From positions 44,899 to 71,844 of the forward strand of contig NOKP01000080.1 in assembly GCA_002682825.1 (NCBI GenBank): a stretch of DNA of 26,946 nucleotides, read 5' to 3'. Within the stretch, counting starts at the first letter, position 1, and each line of letters opens with the position of its first letter. This DNA comes from Neonectria sp. B-13 (taxonomy: Eukaryota > Ascomycota > Sordariomycetes > Hypocreales > Nectriaceae). The notes under the pieces are model-generated. The model was not told the DNA's origin. It did not search any database and saw only the letters and a list, made by a program, of their open reading frames with translations. Shown piece by piece: positions 19,419 to 26,946 of the stretch. Made by a program: the position numbers and the translations under genes.

Positions 19419-21260
19419 TTGTATCCAGTGTCAGGATATCCACCCAAGAAAGCAGCTCCGCCACGACACGATGCTACCCCACAGGTTGAGGAGACCATGT
19501 CGGAGGATGAAGCAGACATTATTCACGTACGAACATCCGAGCCTCATCATGACTCAACCGGGGAGATAGACCGGGACGAAGAGCTCCGAGCCTCGCAGAG
19601 GTCGACCAAGGCAAAGCTTCCTTCAAGGTACCTGCTTTTAGGAACCAATACTCTCACAAACCTCGTGTGCTCCCACGTTAATCTTGCGGCTTCTTTGGAA
19701 GACGAGGCGGAGCCTCGAACGATAAAGGAAGCCCAAGATTCCTTTCAGTGGGAGAACTGGTTCAAGGGAATGACAGCCGAGATAGACTCCATTAAGGAGA
19801 ACGGAGTCTACACCTTGGCAAAGTTGCCACCAGATCAGAAGGCACTGAGGGGGAAGTGGGTATTCAAACTCAAGAGGGGAGCTAATGGAGAAATCCTGCG
19901 GTTCAAAGCACGCTACGTGGTCCGAGGCTTCGAGCAACAAGAAGGAATCGACTACAACGAGACGTTTGCCTCAGTCGTCAAGCCTATGACCTACAAGGCA
20001 ATATTTGCTATAGCCGCAGCGCTTGACCTCGAGCTCGAACAAATGGACGTCAAAACTGCCTTTCTCTACGGGAATATCGACGAAGAGATCTACGTTGGGC
20101 AGCCAGAGTGCTTCGATGACGGGACCGGAAGAGTCTGGAAACTGCGAAAAGCCTTATACGGGTTGAAGCAATCACCTAGAATATGGTACCAGACTCTCTC
20201 GTTATTCCTCCAAGAGCAGGGATTCCAGCCTCTCGTTTCCGACATGGGTGTCTTTGTTCAAGGCCAAACCTATATTGCCGTTTACGTGGACGACCTGCTC
20301 ATCGCAGGACCATCAAAAGGGGACATCGAGACGATCAAACAAAATCTAAACCAGCGGTTCAGCATGACAGACCTGGGGCCTTGCCATTTCTACCTAGGGA
20401 TGTCGATTACTCGGAACCGCAGACAGCGAAGACTGAGCCTCTCGCAAAAGGGATACATTGAGAAAGTCTTGAAGGAATTCGGACTATGGGACTCCAAACC
20501 GACTGCGACCCCTGTGGCAACAGCGAAGCTAGAACCCGCCCTTGACGATGACGAAACTCACTCAGATCGGAAGGACTGGTACGCTAAGGCAATCGGATGT
20601 CTGATGTACGCAATGCTAGGGACCAGACCAGACATTGCATTCGGTGTCTCACTATGCAGCCGCTATCTCGCAAAACCTACCAAGGCACACGAAGCCGCGG
20701 TGAAGCGCATCATGAGATACTTACGAGGAACCTGCGACTTCAAGCTCGAGTTCCGAGGGGACCTTCGCCCGTTGACAGGCTACACGGACTCGGACTGGGC
20801 TGGAGATACTGAAACTCGAAGGTCCACTGCGGGATACATCTTCAACGTTGGCAGCGGCGCGATAAGCTGGGCTGCAAAGCGACAACAATCAGTGGCGCTG
20901 TCTACCTGCGAAGCTGAATACATGGGGCAGACACAGGCAACCAAGGAAGCCATCTGGTTGCGAACCTTGCTACAAGAACTCCTGGGAGGCCTAAACGCCA
21001 CAGACCAAATCACTGCCACCGTTATCTATGGAGACAACCAAGGGGCAATAGCAATGGCTAAGAACCCCCAATACCACTCCCGCACAAAGCACATTGCGAT
21101 TCAAGAGCACTTTGTGCGAGAAAAGACGGCCAGCGGCGAGGTTGAGATGAAATATATCCCGACCGACAAACAAGTGGCTGATGGACTCACAAAAGCACTT
21201 CCCAAGGATCGCTTTCAGTTATTCCGGAAGGCTCTGGGAGTTGTCGGACCGGACGAGTGA
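19419..21260 (+). CDS. copia reverse transcriptase and RNase H, open frame
   Basis: The 613-codon open frame is part of the former Gag-Pol polyprotein; the ATG at 19419 is unlikely to be a natural start. The reverse transcriptase begins near FQWENWFKGM and shows KLKRGANGEILRFKARYVV, MDVKTAFLYG (first catalytic Asp), LYGLKQSPRIWY and the YVDD box at about 20284. RNase H follows, with TGYTDSDWAGD, CEAEYM and YGDNQGAIAM supplying the D-E-D core. The frame ends at TGA 21258-21260. The enzyme copies element RNA into DNA inside particles. No stop or missing catalytic residue is seen in this part, unlike the upstream regions. Confidence 0.95.
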   Translation: MYPVSGYPPKKAAPPRHDATPQVEETMSEDEADIIHVRTSEPHHDSTGEIDRDEELRASQRSTKAKLPSRYLLLGTNTLTNLVCSHVNLAASLEDEAEPRTIKEAQDSFQWENWFKGMTAEIDSIKENGVYTLAKLPPDQKALRGKWVFKLKRGANGEILRFKARYVVRGFEQQEGIDYNETFASVVKPMTYKAIFAIAAALDLELEQMDVKTAFLYGNIDEEIYVGQPECFDDGTGRVWKLRKALYGLKQSPRIWYQTLSLFLQEQGFQPLVSDMGVFVQGQTYIAVYVDDLLIAGPSKGDIETIKQNLNQRFSMTDLGPCHFYLGMSITRNRRQRRLSLSQKGYIEKVLKEFGLWDSKPTATPVATAKLEPALDDDETHSDRKDWYAKAIGCLMYAMLGTRPDIAFGVSLCSRYLAKPTKAHEAAVKRIMRYLRGTCDFKLEFRGDLRPLTGYTDSDWAGDTETRRSTAGYIFNVGSGAISWAAKRQQSVALSTCEAEYMGQTQATKEAIWLRTLLQELLGGLNATDQITATVIYGDNQGAIAMAKNPQYHSRTKHIAIQEHFVREKTASGEVEMKYIPTDKQVADGLTKALPKDRFQLFRKALGVVGPDE

Positions 21261-22117
21261 AGCTATTCGGGCCAGAAAAGGGGACCCACGCTACGAAGCT
21301 GTGCGATTTCTGGAACACACTCAACACATGTTACCCGTAGCTCACTACGCGAGGATCCAGTGGGAGTCTACTGCCCGATTATCACATACAATGGGAGCTC
21401 GTCCAACTCACTCCAACTACCGCTAGAAGGTCAATAAGTGAACCGGCCGCACCGGTTGCAATTCCCGACCGGATTAGAAATCTCAACAATCTGGCAAAAG
21501 AGGAACTCGAAGGCTCGGGGGCTGTATCGAGTGGACCGAGACCGGGAAGTAAAAAGCTGCTTGGGTTGCAAGTCCCGAACTGGACCATGGAACCTTGGTA
21601 CTGCGAGCAGCCGCAGTTATCGCCAACGAGCACCAAGGACCAGAGGCTGCTAACGCGGCCGAGAGCGCTGCTAACACGGCGTGATGGATCCGGCAAAAGA
21701 CGACTTAAAGCTGCATGGGTTGCAAGTCCCGGACTGGACCATGGAACCTTGGTACTGCGAGCAGCCGCAGTTATCGCCAACGAGCACCAAGGACCAGAGG
21801 CTGCTAACGCGGCCGAGAGCGCTGCTAACACGGCGTAATGGATCCGGCAAAAGACGAACTCAAAGGCTCGGGGGCTGTATCCAGTGGACCGAAGCCGGGA
21901 AGTATGAGAAGCGCATATAGCGCTCATTGAGGACGACACAGAGATGGGTTGCAGTGGGAGCCTTGTCATATCTAAGACAATATTCCCCACGCGCCCAGGA
22001 CTGTGTCGAGCCTTGACGGGTCCAGCAGTACTCTTTCCTCTTTCACCCACGAAGGTGTTTTAAGGTTTTAATGAGATTGCTGAGATCTTAGATAGTCTAA
22101 GTACCCACCGTCTTGCT
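21261..22117 (+). other. Long non-coding 3' region of the copia element
   Basis: About 860 bp separate the pol stop from the 3' LTR, which is long for a copia element. There is no supported gene. It contains a 154-bp tandem duplication, described separately. Some small open frames of similar sequence arise from that duplication only. Confidence 0.6.
21554..21861 (+). repeat. Two tandem 154-bp repeats in the copia 3' region
   Basis: The unit starting AAGCTGC at 21554 recurs at 21708 with few differences, including GACTGGACCATGGAACCTTG and CTGCTAACGCGGCCGAGAGC in both. The flanks are related as well: GGCTCGGGGGCTGTATC occurs before the first unit (about 21512) and again after the second (about 21865). 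The original repeat was therefore probably about 200 bp, and one unit lost its GGCTCGGGGG part. Confidence 0.9.
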
Positions 22118-22127
22118 CGAGTGGGAG
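22118..22127 (+). other. Probable polypurine tract of the copia element
   Basis: CGAGTGGGAG lies directly before the TG of the 3' LTR, where plus-strand DNA synthesis is primed. Position and purine content support the call. Confidence 0.7.
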
Positions 22128-22207
22128 TGTTGGAGATCACAAGTGTGAGGCGACCACGTCGGTGGCAAGGTGTGGAAGAAGGAGGAACATTCTACAAGAG
22201 ATCGTGC
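22128..22207 (+). repeat. Truncated 3' LTR of the copia element
   Basis: The first 80 bp match the 5' LTR with one difference (A at 16668, C at 22157). Identity then stops abruptly after GATCGTGC, and the remaining 74 bp of the LTR are absent. The next bases belong to a Pogo-type transposase on the other strand. Confidence 0.92.
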
Positions 22208-22592
22208 TAGCATGCAGGAACCCTAGAGCCGCGTCTTCAACTTGTGACTTTTCGGCTGGAAAGCCAGACTTTTCTAGGCATAAGATGAAGGCAGCCAGAG
22301 CCGCATCTTCAGCGGCTGTTAGAAGAGCGGGCCGGCCGCGGCGGAGGGGGGAACTGTAAGATGTTGAAGCCGAGTTGATGATCTTTCGAATGGTCTCTCT
22401 TGAAGCAGGCAATTGAGTCGCAAGGGCACGCGTTGAGGGTATTGAGATAGGAGCTTTTGCGGCTCTTCGTGTGTTGTAGGGCACATTTACATCAACTGCT
22501 GCGAGTACGTTCCTTCTTAGCTCGGCCCGAAATTGATCCGATGTGTTCTTCGGAGGCTGTTTATGCCTAGAATCAGGGTGTCGAGGGGGCAT
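22208..22592 (-). pseudogene. N-terminal fragment of a Pogo-type transposase
   Basis: Read leftwards from an ATG at 22592 (the frame is open further, to 22772), the protein contains a helix-turn-helix, TRALATQLPASRETIRKIIN. A CENP-B-type second DNA-binding part follows, RGRPALLTAAEDAALAAFIL and EKSGFPAEKSQ. After GFLHA the sequence changes into the copia LTR and the catalytic DDE domain is missing. Such N-terminal domains bind the transposon ends. No terminal repeat was identified at either side. The fragment was probably left by the same rearrangement that removed half of the LTR. It is distinct from the transposases at 9775 and 26168. Confidence 0.8.
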
Positions 22593-22935
22593 TGGCCACG
22601 AGATAACGCCCTGCGCGATGAATACTTGAAATTCGTCAATTTGGGTGTGTTTTTGGGCGTGTTTTGGTAACGGAGAGGCAAAAAGTGGGTGACAACGATT
22701 AAAGTCCCCGACAAGGGTTTTTGGCCTCAACCTCGGGACGAGGTTGGTAGGCGGCTTGCCCCACAATGCCAACGGGTAGTTATTTTCTCATACTGAATAA
22801 AATTTTAGGGAGTGAAGGCATCTTTCCTCCCCGTACAGCGGTCGTTTGACTTTAGCCATGTACATTACGCAGCGGAACCAGGAATCTTGATCCCCAAGTT
22901 GAAACAACAAGTCGTAAAGCTATGTAAAGTCCACA

Positions 22936-23870
22936 CTACAGCCCGAAGGATCCTTCAATGAACGTCCCATGAGGGCCCAGACCGCACACCTGGGGCATGT
23001 CGGCCCTGGCGATCTCAGTGAACGACTCACCATCAAGGGCAACAAGAGTACAATGATTTCCCTCCCTCTTGATGACGATAGTCAAGACAATGCCATCATC
23101 CTCCTTTGTAGCCTGTGGGCTTTCAATGAGAATCGGCTCTGAAGGGCAACTCTCACCATTGGCAGGCTGCCAGCGTTTATAGGTGCCAGTTTTCCAGTCA
23201 AACTTGGCGAAGCTGCCGAAAAACGCTCCGTGAACAACCTTCAGGCCGTTTGCAAGCCGACCTGTAGGCACAGCATTTCCTGAAGCTGGTCCTGGATTGC
23301 TTGCTGTCGAGTATACATAGCGATATCCCGGACGCATAGATGCACGCTTATAGATACGAGGAAGCTCCGATGATGCTCCTAGGATGGCCGCAGCAACAGT
23401 TACTCGACCAGGGTTATTGATGTGTACCGAGTTGATCCCCGCAAGCTCCTAGCGCACAAGCGTGCCATCCTGGTAAGGGCCAGCAGGATCAACAATATTA
23501 CTGAAACCTTATTCTTTATAGGGAATATAGTTGCCAGCGTAGCTGCAAAGATCGACAGAGATAAATTGCTCGCCAGTCGCGGCATCAATGTAATTGTACG
23601 CATTGACGGAATGGAAGAACACAAAATTATCAGGGCAGTGGTATGTCGCAACACTAATCATCTACCGTCAGCCAGAGCCCTCTCGTGTCCGATCAGCAGT
23701 ATCGGTATGGATTTGATAGTAGAGAACATACTGTTTGCCATTCGCTTTCTCCGTAACGAAGAACTGGGTTCGTGAATCGGGCTCATACTCAAGCCCCTCT
23801 ATTAGAGGTTTAGGAACATCACTAGCATCCATGTGGATGGGCTATGGCAAGGTCAACCTATACTCAAGCA
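22936..23870 (-). pseudogene. Carotenoid cleavage oxygenase (RPE65/CCD family) pseudogene, 5'-truncated
   Basis: One minus-strand frame can be followed from about 23870 to the TAG/TAA-type end at 22936. It holds FFVTEKANGKQYVLYY, then FVFFHSVNAY (an iron-ligand His region), then ELPRIYKRASMRPGYRYVY, and finally ADMPQVCGLGPHGTFIEG, where the last His is the fourth iron ligand of the family. The same frame is interrupted by five stops, at 23842-23844, 23668-23670, 23662-23664, 23509-23511 and 23449-23451. No frameshift is needed, although one or two stops could fall in a small intron. The N-terminal half is missing because piggyBac copy 3 starts at 23873. The enzyme would split carotenoids or related double bonds using Fe(II) and oxygen. 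Confidence 0.85.
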
Positions 23871-23872
23871 CG

Positions 23873-23916
23873 TATCCCTTTGACTATCGTAAGACGACAC
23901 CTACATACCGTGCCCC
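23873..23916 (+). mobile_element. piggyBac transposon copy 3, left end
   Basis: TATCCCTTTGACTATCGTAAG repeats the left end of copy 1 with one change, followed by a diverged stretch to GTGCCCC. It lies directly against the carotenoid oxygenase frame. The element resumes at 25217 after a LINE insertion. Confidence 0.85.
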
Positions 23917-25216
23917 CTCACCCCCGCGTGTCGCTGGTGTGTGAGGTAGATCGGAAGGTGGCGATAGCGGCAGCCAACAGTGTCGAAGACATCACTATCA
24001 CGACCAGCGCTTCAGACAGAGGGGGAATGGTGGGCATGGGGGGCATCATCAGCCACAAAGCAGCAGGGCAAGCGAACAGGGTCGTGGCCAGGTACTCGGT
24101 CACTCTCGGCTCGCGAGACGACCAGAACCCCTACACGGCCGAGCTAGGGGCGATAGCGATGGCATTGCGATGCATGCCTGACGGATTACGGGACCGAAGG
24201 CTTACCATACTGTCAAGCGGCCAGTCAGCACTGAAAGCGATCGCGCGACCACGACAACAATCGGGACAGTGCGCCATCCGCGAAATCTACAACCACATCC
24301 GACGGCTAAGAAAAGGCAACAACAGGGTCAAGATGATTTGGGTACCCTCTCGGGATGATGCGTTCCCCTTGGGGCCCAAGGCGAAGAGACAGGCCCAGAG
24401 AGCAACTGAATCGGGGCGTACGCCAGAGACACAGCCGTACCAAGCTCGATCGACGCGGATAAGACTGGCGAGAGAGCAGCTACAACAGCACCAGACACTA
24501 CCGGACAGAGTGGGCGGCTTCTCCAAGAGGGTTGACAAAGCGCTACCAGGCAAACACACAAAGGTGCTATACGGCGGACTGAAGAGGCGCGAAGCAGACA
24601 CGCTTTCACAGCTACGCACGGGAATGGCGAGGATCAATAGCTACCTGTCGAGGATCGGCGCGGTGGAATCAGAGTTGTGCGACTGTGGACGGGCAGTCGA
24701 GACAATGGAACATTTTCTCTTTCGATGCACCAAGTGGGATGCACAACGCGAAGGCATGAGACAAATCGGGCAAAGCGAGATCGGAAACCTGTCGTTCTTT
24801 TTGGGAGGAAAGTCGGTATTGGACGGACCGAAGTGGTCACCTAACCTACAGGCAGTGCGAGCAACGATCAAATTTGCGATGAAGACGGGAAGACTGGGAG
24901 TGAAGTAGGAGAATGGGACATACTAACAACCCCGGAACCAGGAAACATTGACACAATACTAACACAATGCAGCCTCATTTTGACAGACCATGCTTCAGCT
25001 GCTGAGGATAGGATGCTGAACACTTGGAGAAATTGGCCTTCAAGCAGGCCTGTCAGAGAGAGTCAAGCGAGGCCAAAAGAAAGTGATTCAGGGAGAGAAA
25101 GTGGGGCTTTACTTTGTGGTCAGGATTGAAGTGGCAGAAATGTAAATAGCATAGCGTGTTCCATGGCCCTATGAGATCCGTTCTCCCGGGCGTAATAAAT
25201 CTACTACTACTACTAC
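23917..25216 (+). mobile_element. 5'-truncated LINE retrotransposon with a (TAC)n tail
   Basis: The insertion is bounded by the direct repeat TACCGTGCCCC at 23906-23916 and 25217-25227, which is a piggyBac sequence duplicated on insertion. It ends with about six TAC repeats (25202-25219), a simple-sequence tail as in several fungal non-LTR elements. It contains only the RNase H and C-terminal part of the second open frame, so reverse transcription ended early. The similar CACCCCCGC after both repeats leaves the exact left boundary uncertain by about 20 bp. Confidence 0.85.
23940..24908 (+). pseudogene. LINE ORF2 C-terminal part: RNase H and zinc-binding tail
   Basis: The frame is open from 23844, but its first part is piggyBac and host sequence; LINE protein starts near 23940. 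An RNase H fold is suggested by ITITTSASDRGGMVGMGGII, the conserved Glu in YTAELGAIAMAL, and ILSSGQSALKAI before WVPSRDDAF. Where RNase H normally has catalytic Asp (TDAS and SDxQ), this copy has Ser and Ser-Gly, so catalysis is doubtful. The C-terminus has CDCGRAVETMEHFLFRCTKW, a Cys/His zinc-binding motif common in fungal LINE proteins. The endonuclease and reverse transcriptase domains are absent. The stop is TAG at 24906-24908, followed by about 300 bp of 3' untranslated sequence. Confidence 0.88.
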
Positions 25217-25573
25217 TACCGTGCCCCACATGACCCCCGCCAAGGCTGAGGTATATGGAGTGACACTGAGCACCTGCGAAATCAACCCCGCCTAATTCAC
25301 CATACAACTCATTCTGTGCACTCTCATAGATCCCTAACAGCTCTCTAACCAGCCAGCTAATACGTATGATGATAATAGCTTCATCTGTATTAATGATAGC
25401 CGCCGCGAGCAGCCGGCCGATAGCACTTGCCAGCCGATACTTAATCCGGTCCCAGATCGCAATTATAACTTTAAACCTTTTATCATTCTAAGTTAGCTTT
25501 TTAAGATAATAGCCCTGCCTCTAGAGTTACTATTACTATTCTAGCAATTCCTACTTATTGTGAAAGGCTGGGC
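25217..25573 (+). mobile_element. piggyBac transposon copy 3, continuation, truncated
   Basis: From CCGTGCCCCACATGACCCCC the sequence follows the leader and first part of the transposase of copy 1 to about 25573 (CTATTCTAGCAATTCCTACT...GAAAGGCTGGG). It then ends without the rest of the element. Many positions show TA where copy 1 has CA, giving several stops. It is the most degraded of the three copies. Confidence 0.85.
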
Positions 25574-26060
25574 AGCAGTTTGTTCAACAAGGCTGTGGCC
25601 GTAGTATTGTGTTGGGGCCAGCGGACATCGTGGTCAGGATAAGGTGCAAAAGTTACTGTGTTTTCATTGGCTAGGGACCACTTTCAACAATTGGTCCAAT
25701 CAAGCCCAAGATAAAAGGGAGGTAGGGACTGACAGAGTCCGCCAGGGAAGTTAGGAAGGACATCAGCTTAGGCAATGAATTTGAGAGCCAAAGATGCCCG
25801 TTTTCTGGTCCATTTTTTAGTGTTCCTTTTGATCGTACAGGCCTCAATCTGATGGTCTCTTCTGTTTTAAAATTGCATTCGATTTGACTGACTTTTGCAT
25901 TGCCCCCCGAGAAACCAAAAGACAAGCTGCGTCTCTCCCTCAGCTGCATTCACAACCAAGCCGGTTGGGTGTTTCCTTTCTTTCTAGCTGTCCTTGTGTC
26001 ACCCTCACCAACACAATGCTTTTTATTATGATTAACTTTAGTTATGGTGGAATTTTGCTA
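25574..26060. other. Spacer without a recognised gene
   Basis: A 92-codon minus-strand frame (25949-25671) is present but shows no family motif, and the missing 5' half of the carotenoid oxygenase was not found here. The sequence just before 26060 is AT-rich. Nothing further can be supported. Confidence 0.4.
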
Positions 26061-26946
26061 ACGTGCATGATAAGCGAGCTAGCCAGACAAGCGAGCTAGC
26101 CACCTAACAACACGTTCAGCAACCTATAATAAAATAAAACAACCACAACAGCTAAAATCAATTAAAATCAATTACTATCCTCTTCTCTAGACACGTCTAC
26201 ATTAGCTCGACAAGTGCGCGCATTATGGCCGGGTCTCCTGCATCTTCCGCATCGTCGTTCCCTCGTCTCGGTCCGCCTCTTCCGACCACCACTTTGCTGC
26301 GTTTCCTGCTGTATCTGATCAGTGATTTCTCTCTGATCTTGTAGCTCCTGCCCCTCAGCTACTGTCATGCTCCCTGAAAGCCGGAGGCGTGTTTTTTTCG
26401 CCCTGCGCCGCCGGCTGAGTGTCGCATTTGCCTCCCGAAGCTCGTTGACCTCCGCCTTCAATAATGCCAGCTGGTGCATTATTCCTCGCGCCCCCTTCGC
26501 AAATTGATCCATAGCAGCTAAAATCGATGTCGGAGAGCTCCCCTGATGATGACTGATTTGAGTTTTAATGAAATCAGTTTGTGAAGTAGCTTCAATTGGG
26601 TTGTTTGGGGTCTTCGGAACCCAAAGGTTGGGCAGTTCGGAATCCGCACGTGCAGGCGATGGAGTCCATAACTTGACATCCAAGCGAGAAAGCACACCTT
26701 CTGGATCGTATGGAACAAGGCCTGTACCTCAAAAACCTCCCTGTATGTTTTTTTCTGATATTGCGCTTTGGAATGCAGCTTGAAATGCAGGAAAGAAGTC
26801 GACCTTGGTAATATGCGTAATTCGGGCCTTCATCATAGTCTCAATTTGTCGACCGTAGGCCTGCTTGAGCGGCCCAAAGCAGCCAACATCAAGTGGCTGG
26901 AGGATATGAGAAGAATGTGGCGGCATACAGAGAGTAATGATCTTGT
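26061..26946 (-). mobile_element. Pogo-type DNA transposon, partial, continuing past the window
   Basis: A terminal repeat starts at 26061 after TA (26059-26060). It reads ACGTGCATGATAAGCGAG and contains AAGCGAGCTAGCC twice, at about 26072 and 26089. The transposase gene reads towards this end from beyond the right edge. The terminal repeat shares sequence and internal repeat layout with the MITE at 597-1009. The other end is outside the window. Confidence 0.85.
26168..26946 (-). pseudogene. Pogo-type DDE transposase, C-terminal part with zinc knuckle, one in-frame stop
   Basis: Read leftwards from the edge, MPPHSSHILQPLDVGCFG carries the third catalytic Asp region of DDE_1 transposases (H-S-S-H-x-x-Q-P-L-D). 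The frame meets TGA at 26729-26731 and continues in the same frame with GTGLVPYDPEGVLSRL to a stop at 26168. The TGA stands where CGA (Arg) would be expected, one transition. The tail has a coiled-coil-like LLKAEVNELREANATL, a basic stretch, and CGRCRRPGHNARTC, which fits a CCHC zinc knuckle (C-x2-C-x4-H-x4-C). Zinc knuckles bind nucleic acid and occur at the end of some fungal Pogo transposases. The N-terminal domain lies outside the window. Confidence 0.88.

Larger units (their letters stand above)
16639..22207 (+). mobile_element. Ty1/copia LTR retrotransposon, frameshifted, 3' LTR truncated
   Basis: The order is 5' LTR (16639-16792), primer-binding site, leader, gag, protease, integrase, reverse transcriptase, RNase H (stop at 21260), an 860-bp 3' region with a tandem repeat, a purine-rich tract and 80 bp of 3' LTR. 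Integrase before reverse transcriptase identifies copia. The two LTRs match at 79 of 80 bases over the shared part, which implies a recent insertion. The coding region nevertheless has about four frameshifts. The insertion lies inside the right terminal repeat of piggyBac copy 2. Its 3' target duplication cannot be seen because the 3' LTR stops at a junction with a Pogo fragment. Confidence 0.95.

Noticed and set aside
21566..21920. Two similar small open frames in the copia 3' region as a gene family
   Set aside because: They are copies of the 154-bp non-coding tandem repeat and lack any motif.
25202..25219. TAC repeat as an independent microsatellite
   Set aside because: Its position at the LINE end beside the target duplication makes it the LINE tail.
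25671..25949. Minus-strand frame considered as the missing N-terminal half of the carotenoid oxygenase
   Set aside because: No recognisable oxygenase blocks or His ligands could be matched, and it does not join the 23870 frame.

Overview
The window reads as a transposon-dense stretch of a filamentous ascomycete genome (Pezizomycotina, perhaps Sordariomycetes). The support is a fungal Grainyhead/CP2 regulator with short GT-AG introns, several typical fungal gene families, and four classes of fungal transposable elements: Fot1/Pogo, piggyBac, Ty1/copia and a Tad-like LINE. In-frame stops and CpA-to-TpA type transitions in several elements resemble repeat-induced point mutation (RIP). No rRNA, tRNA, CRISPR array or bacterial-style operon was found.

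Layout. 1-248 is a truncated copia reverse transcriptase. 597-1009 is a foldback MITE with TA target duplications. 1529-1834 (minus) is a possible small Cys-rich protein. 3325-4440 (minus) is a frameshifted short-chain dehydrogenase pseudogene. It is followed by a bZIP relic (about 4700-5086) and a possible BTB fragment (about 5160-5300). 5541-5973 (minus) is an unrecognised candidate gene. 6445-9115 (minus) is the best host gene, a three-exon Grainyhead-like transcription factor. A Fot1-like element (9644-11465) sits about 530 bp upstream of its start codon.

12053-14150 is a structurally complete piggyBac element with an uninterrupted 619-residue transposase, a visible catalytic D-D-D triad and perfect 42-bp terminal inverted repeats. 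14596-16638 is a second, broken piggyBac. A 5.6-kb copia element (16639-22207) is inserted in its right end. The 3' LTR of that copia is cut off and abuts a fragment of a Pogo-type transposase (22208-22592, minus). Beyond it is a carotenoid-oxygenase pseudogene (22936-23870, minus) cut by a third piggyBac copy (23873-23916 plus 25217-25573). That copy was itself split by a 5'-truncated LINE (23917-25216). The right edge (26061-26946) holds the terminal repeat and C-terminal half of another Pogo-type element, whose terminal repeat resembles that of the MITE at 597-1009.

How the parts relate. The host genes do not form a pathway. The window is mainly a record of successive insertions. The nesting gives a relative order: carotenoid oxygenase, then piggyBac copy 3, then the LINE; and piggyBac copy 2, then copia, then the rearrangement joining copia to Pogo. 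The intact piggyBac and the MITE/Pogo terminal-repeat relationship are the two points most worth following.
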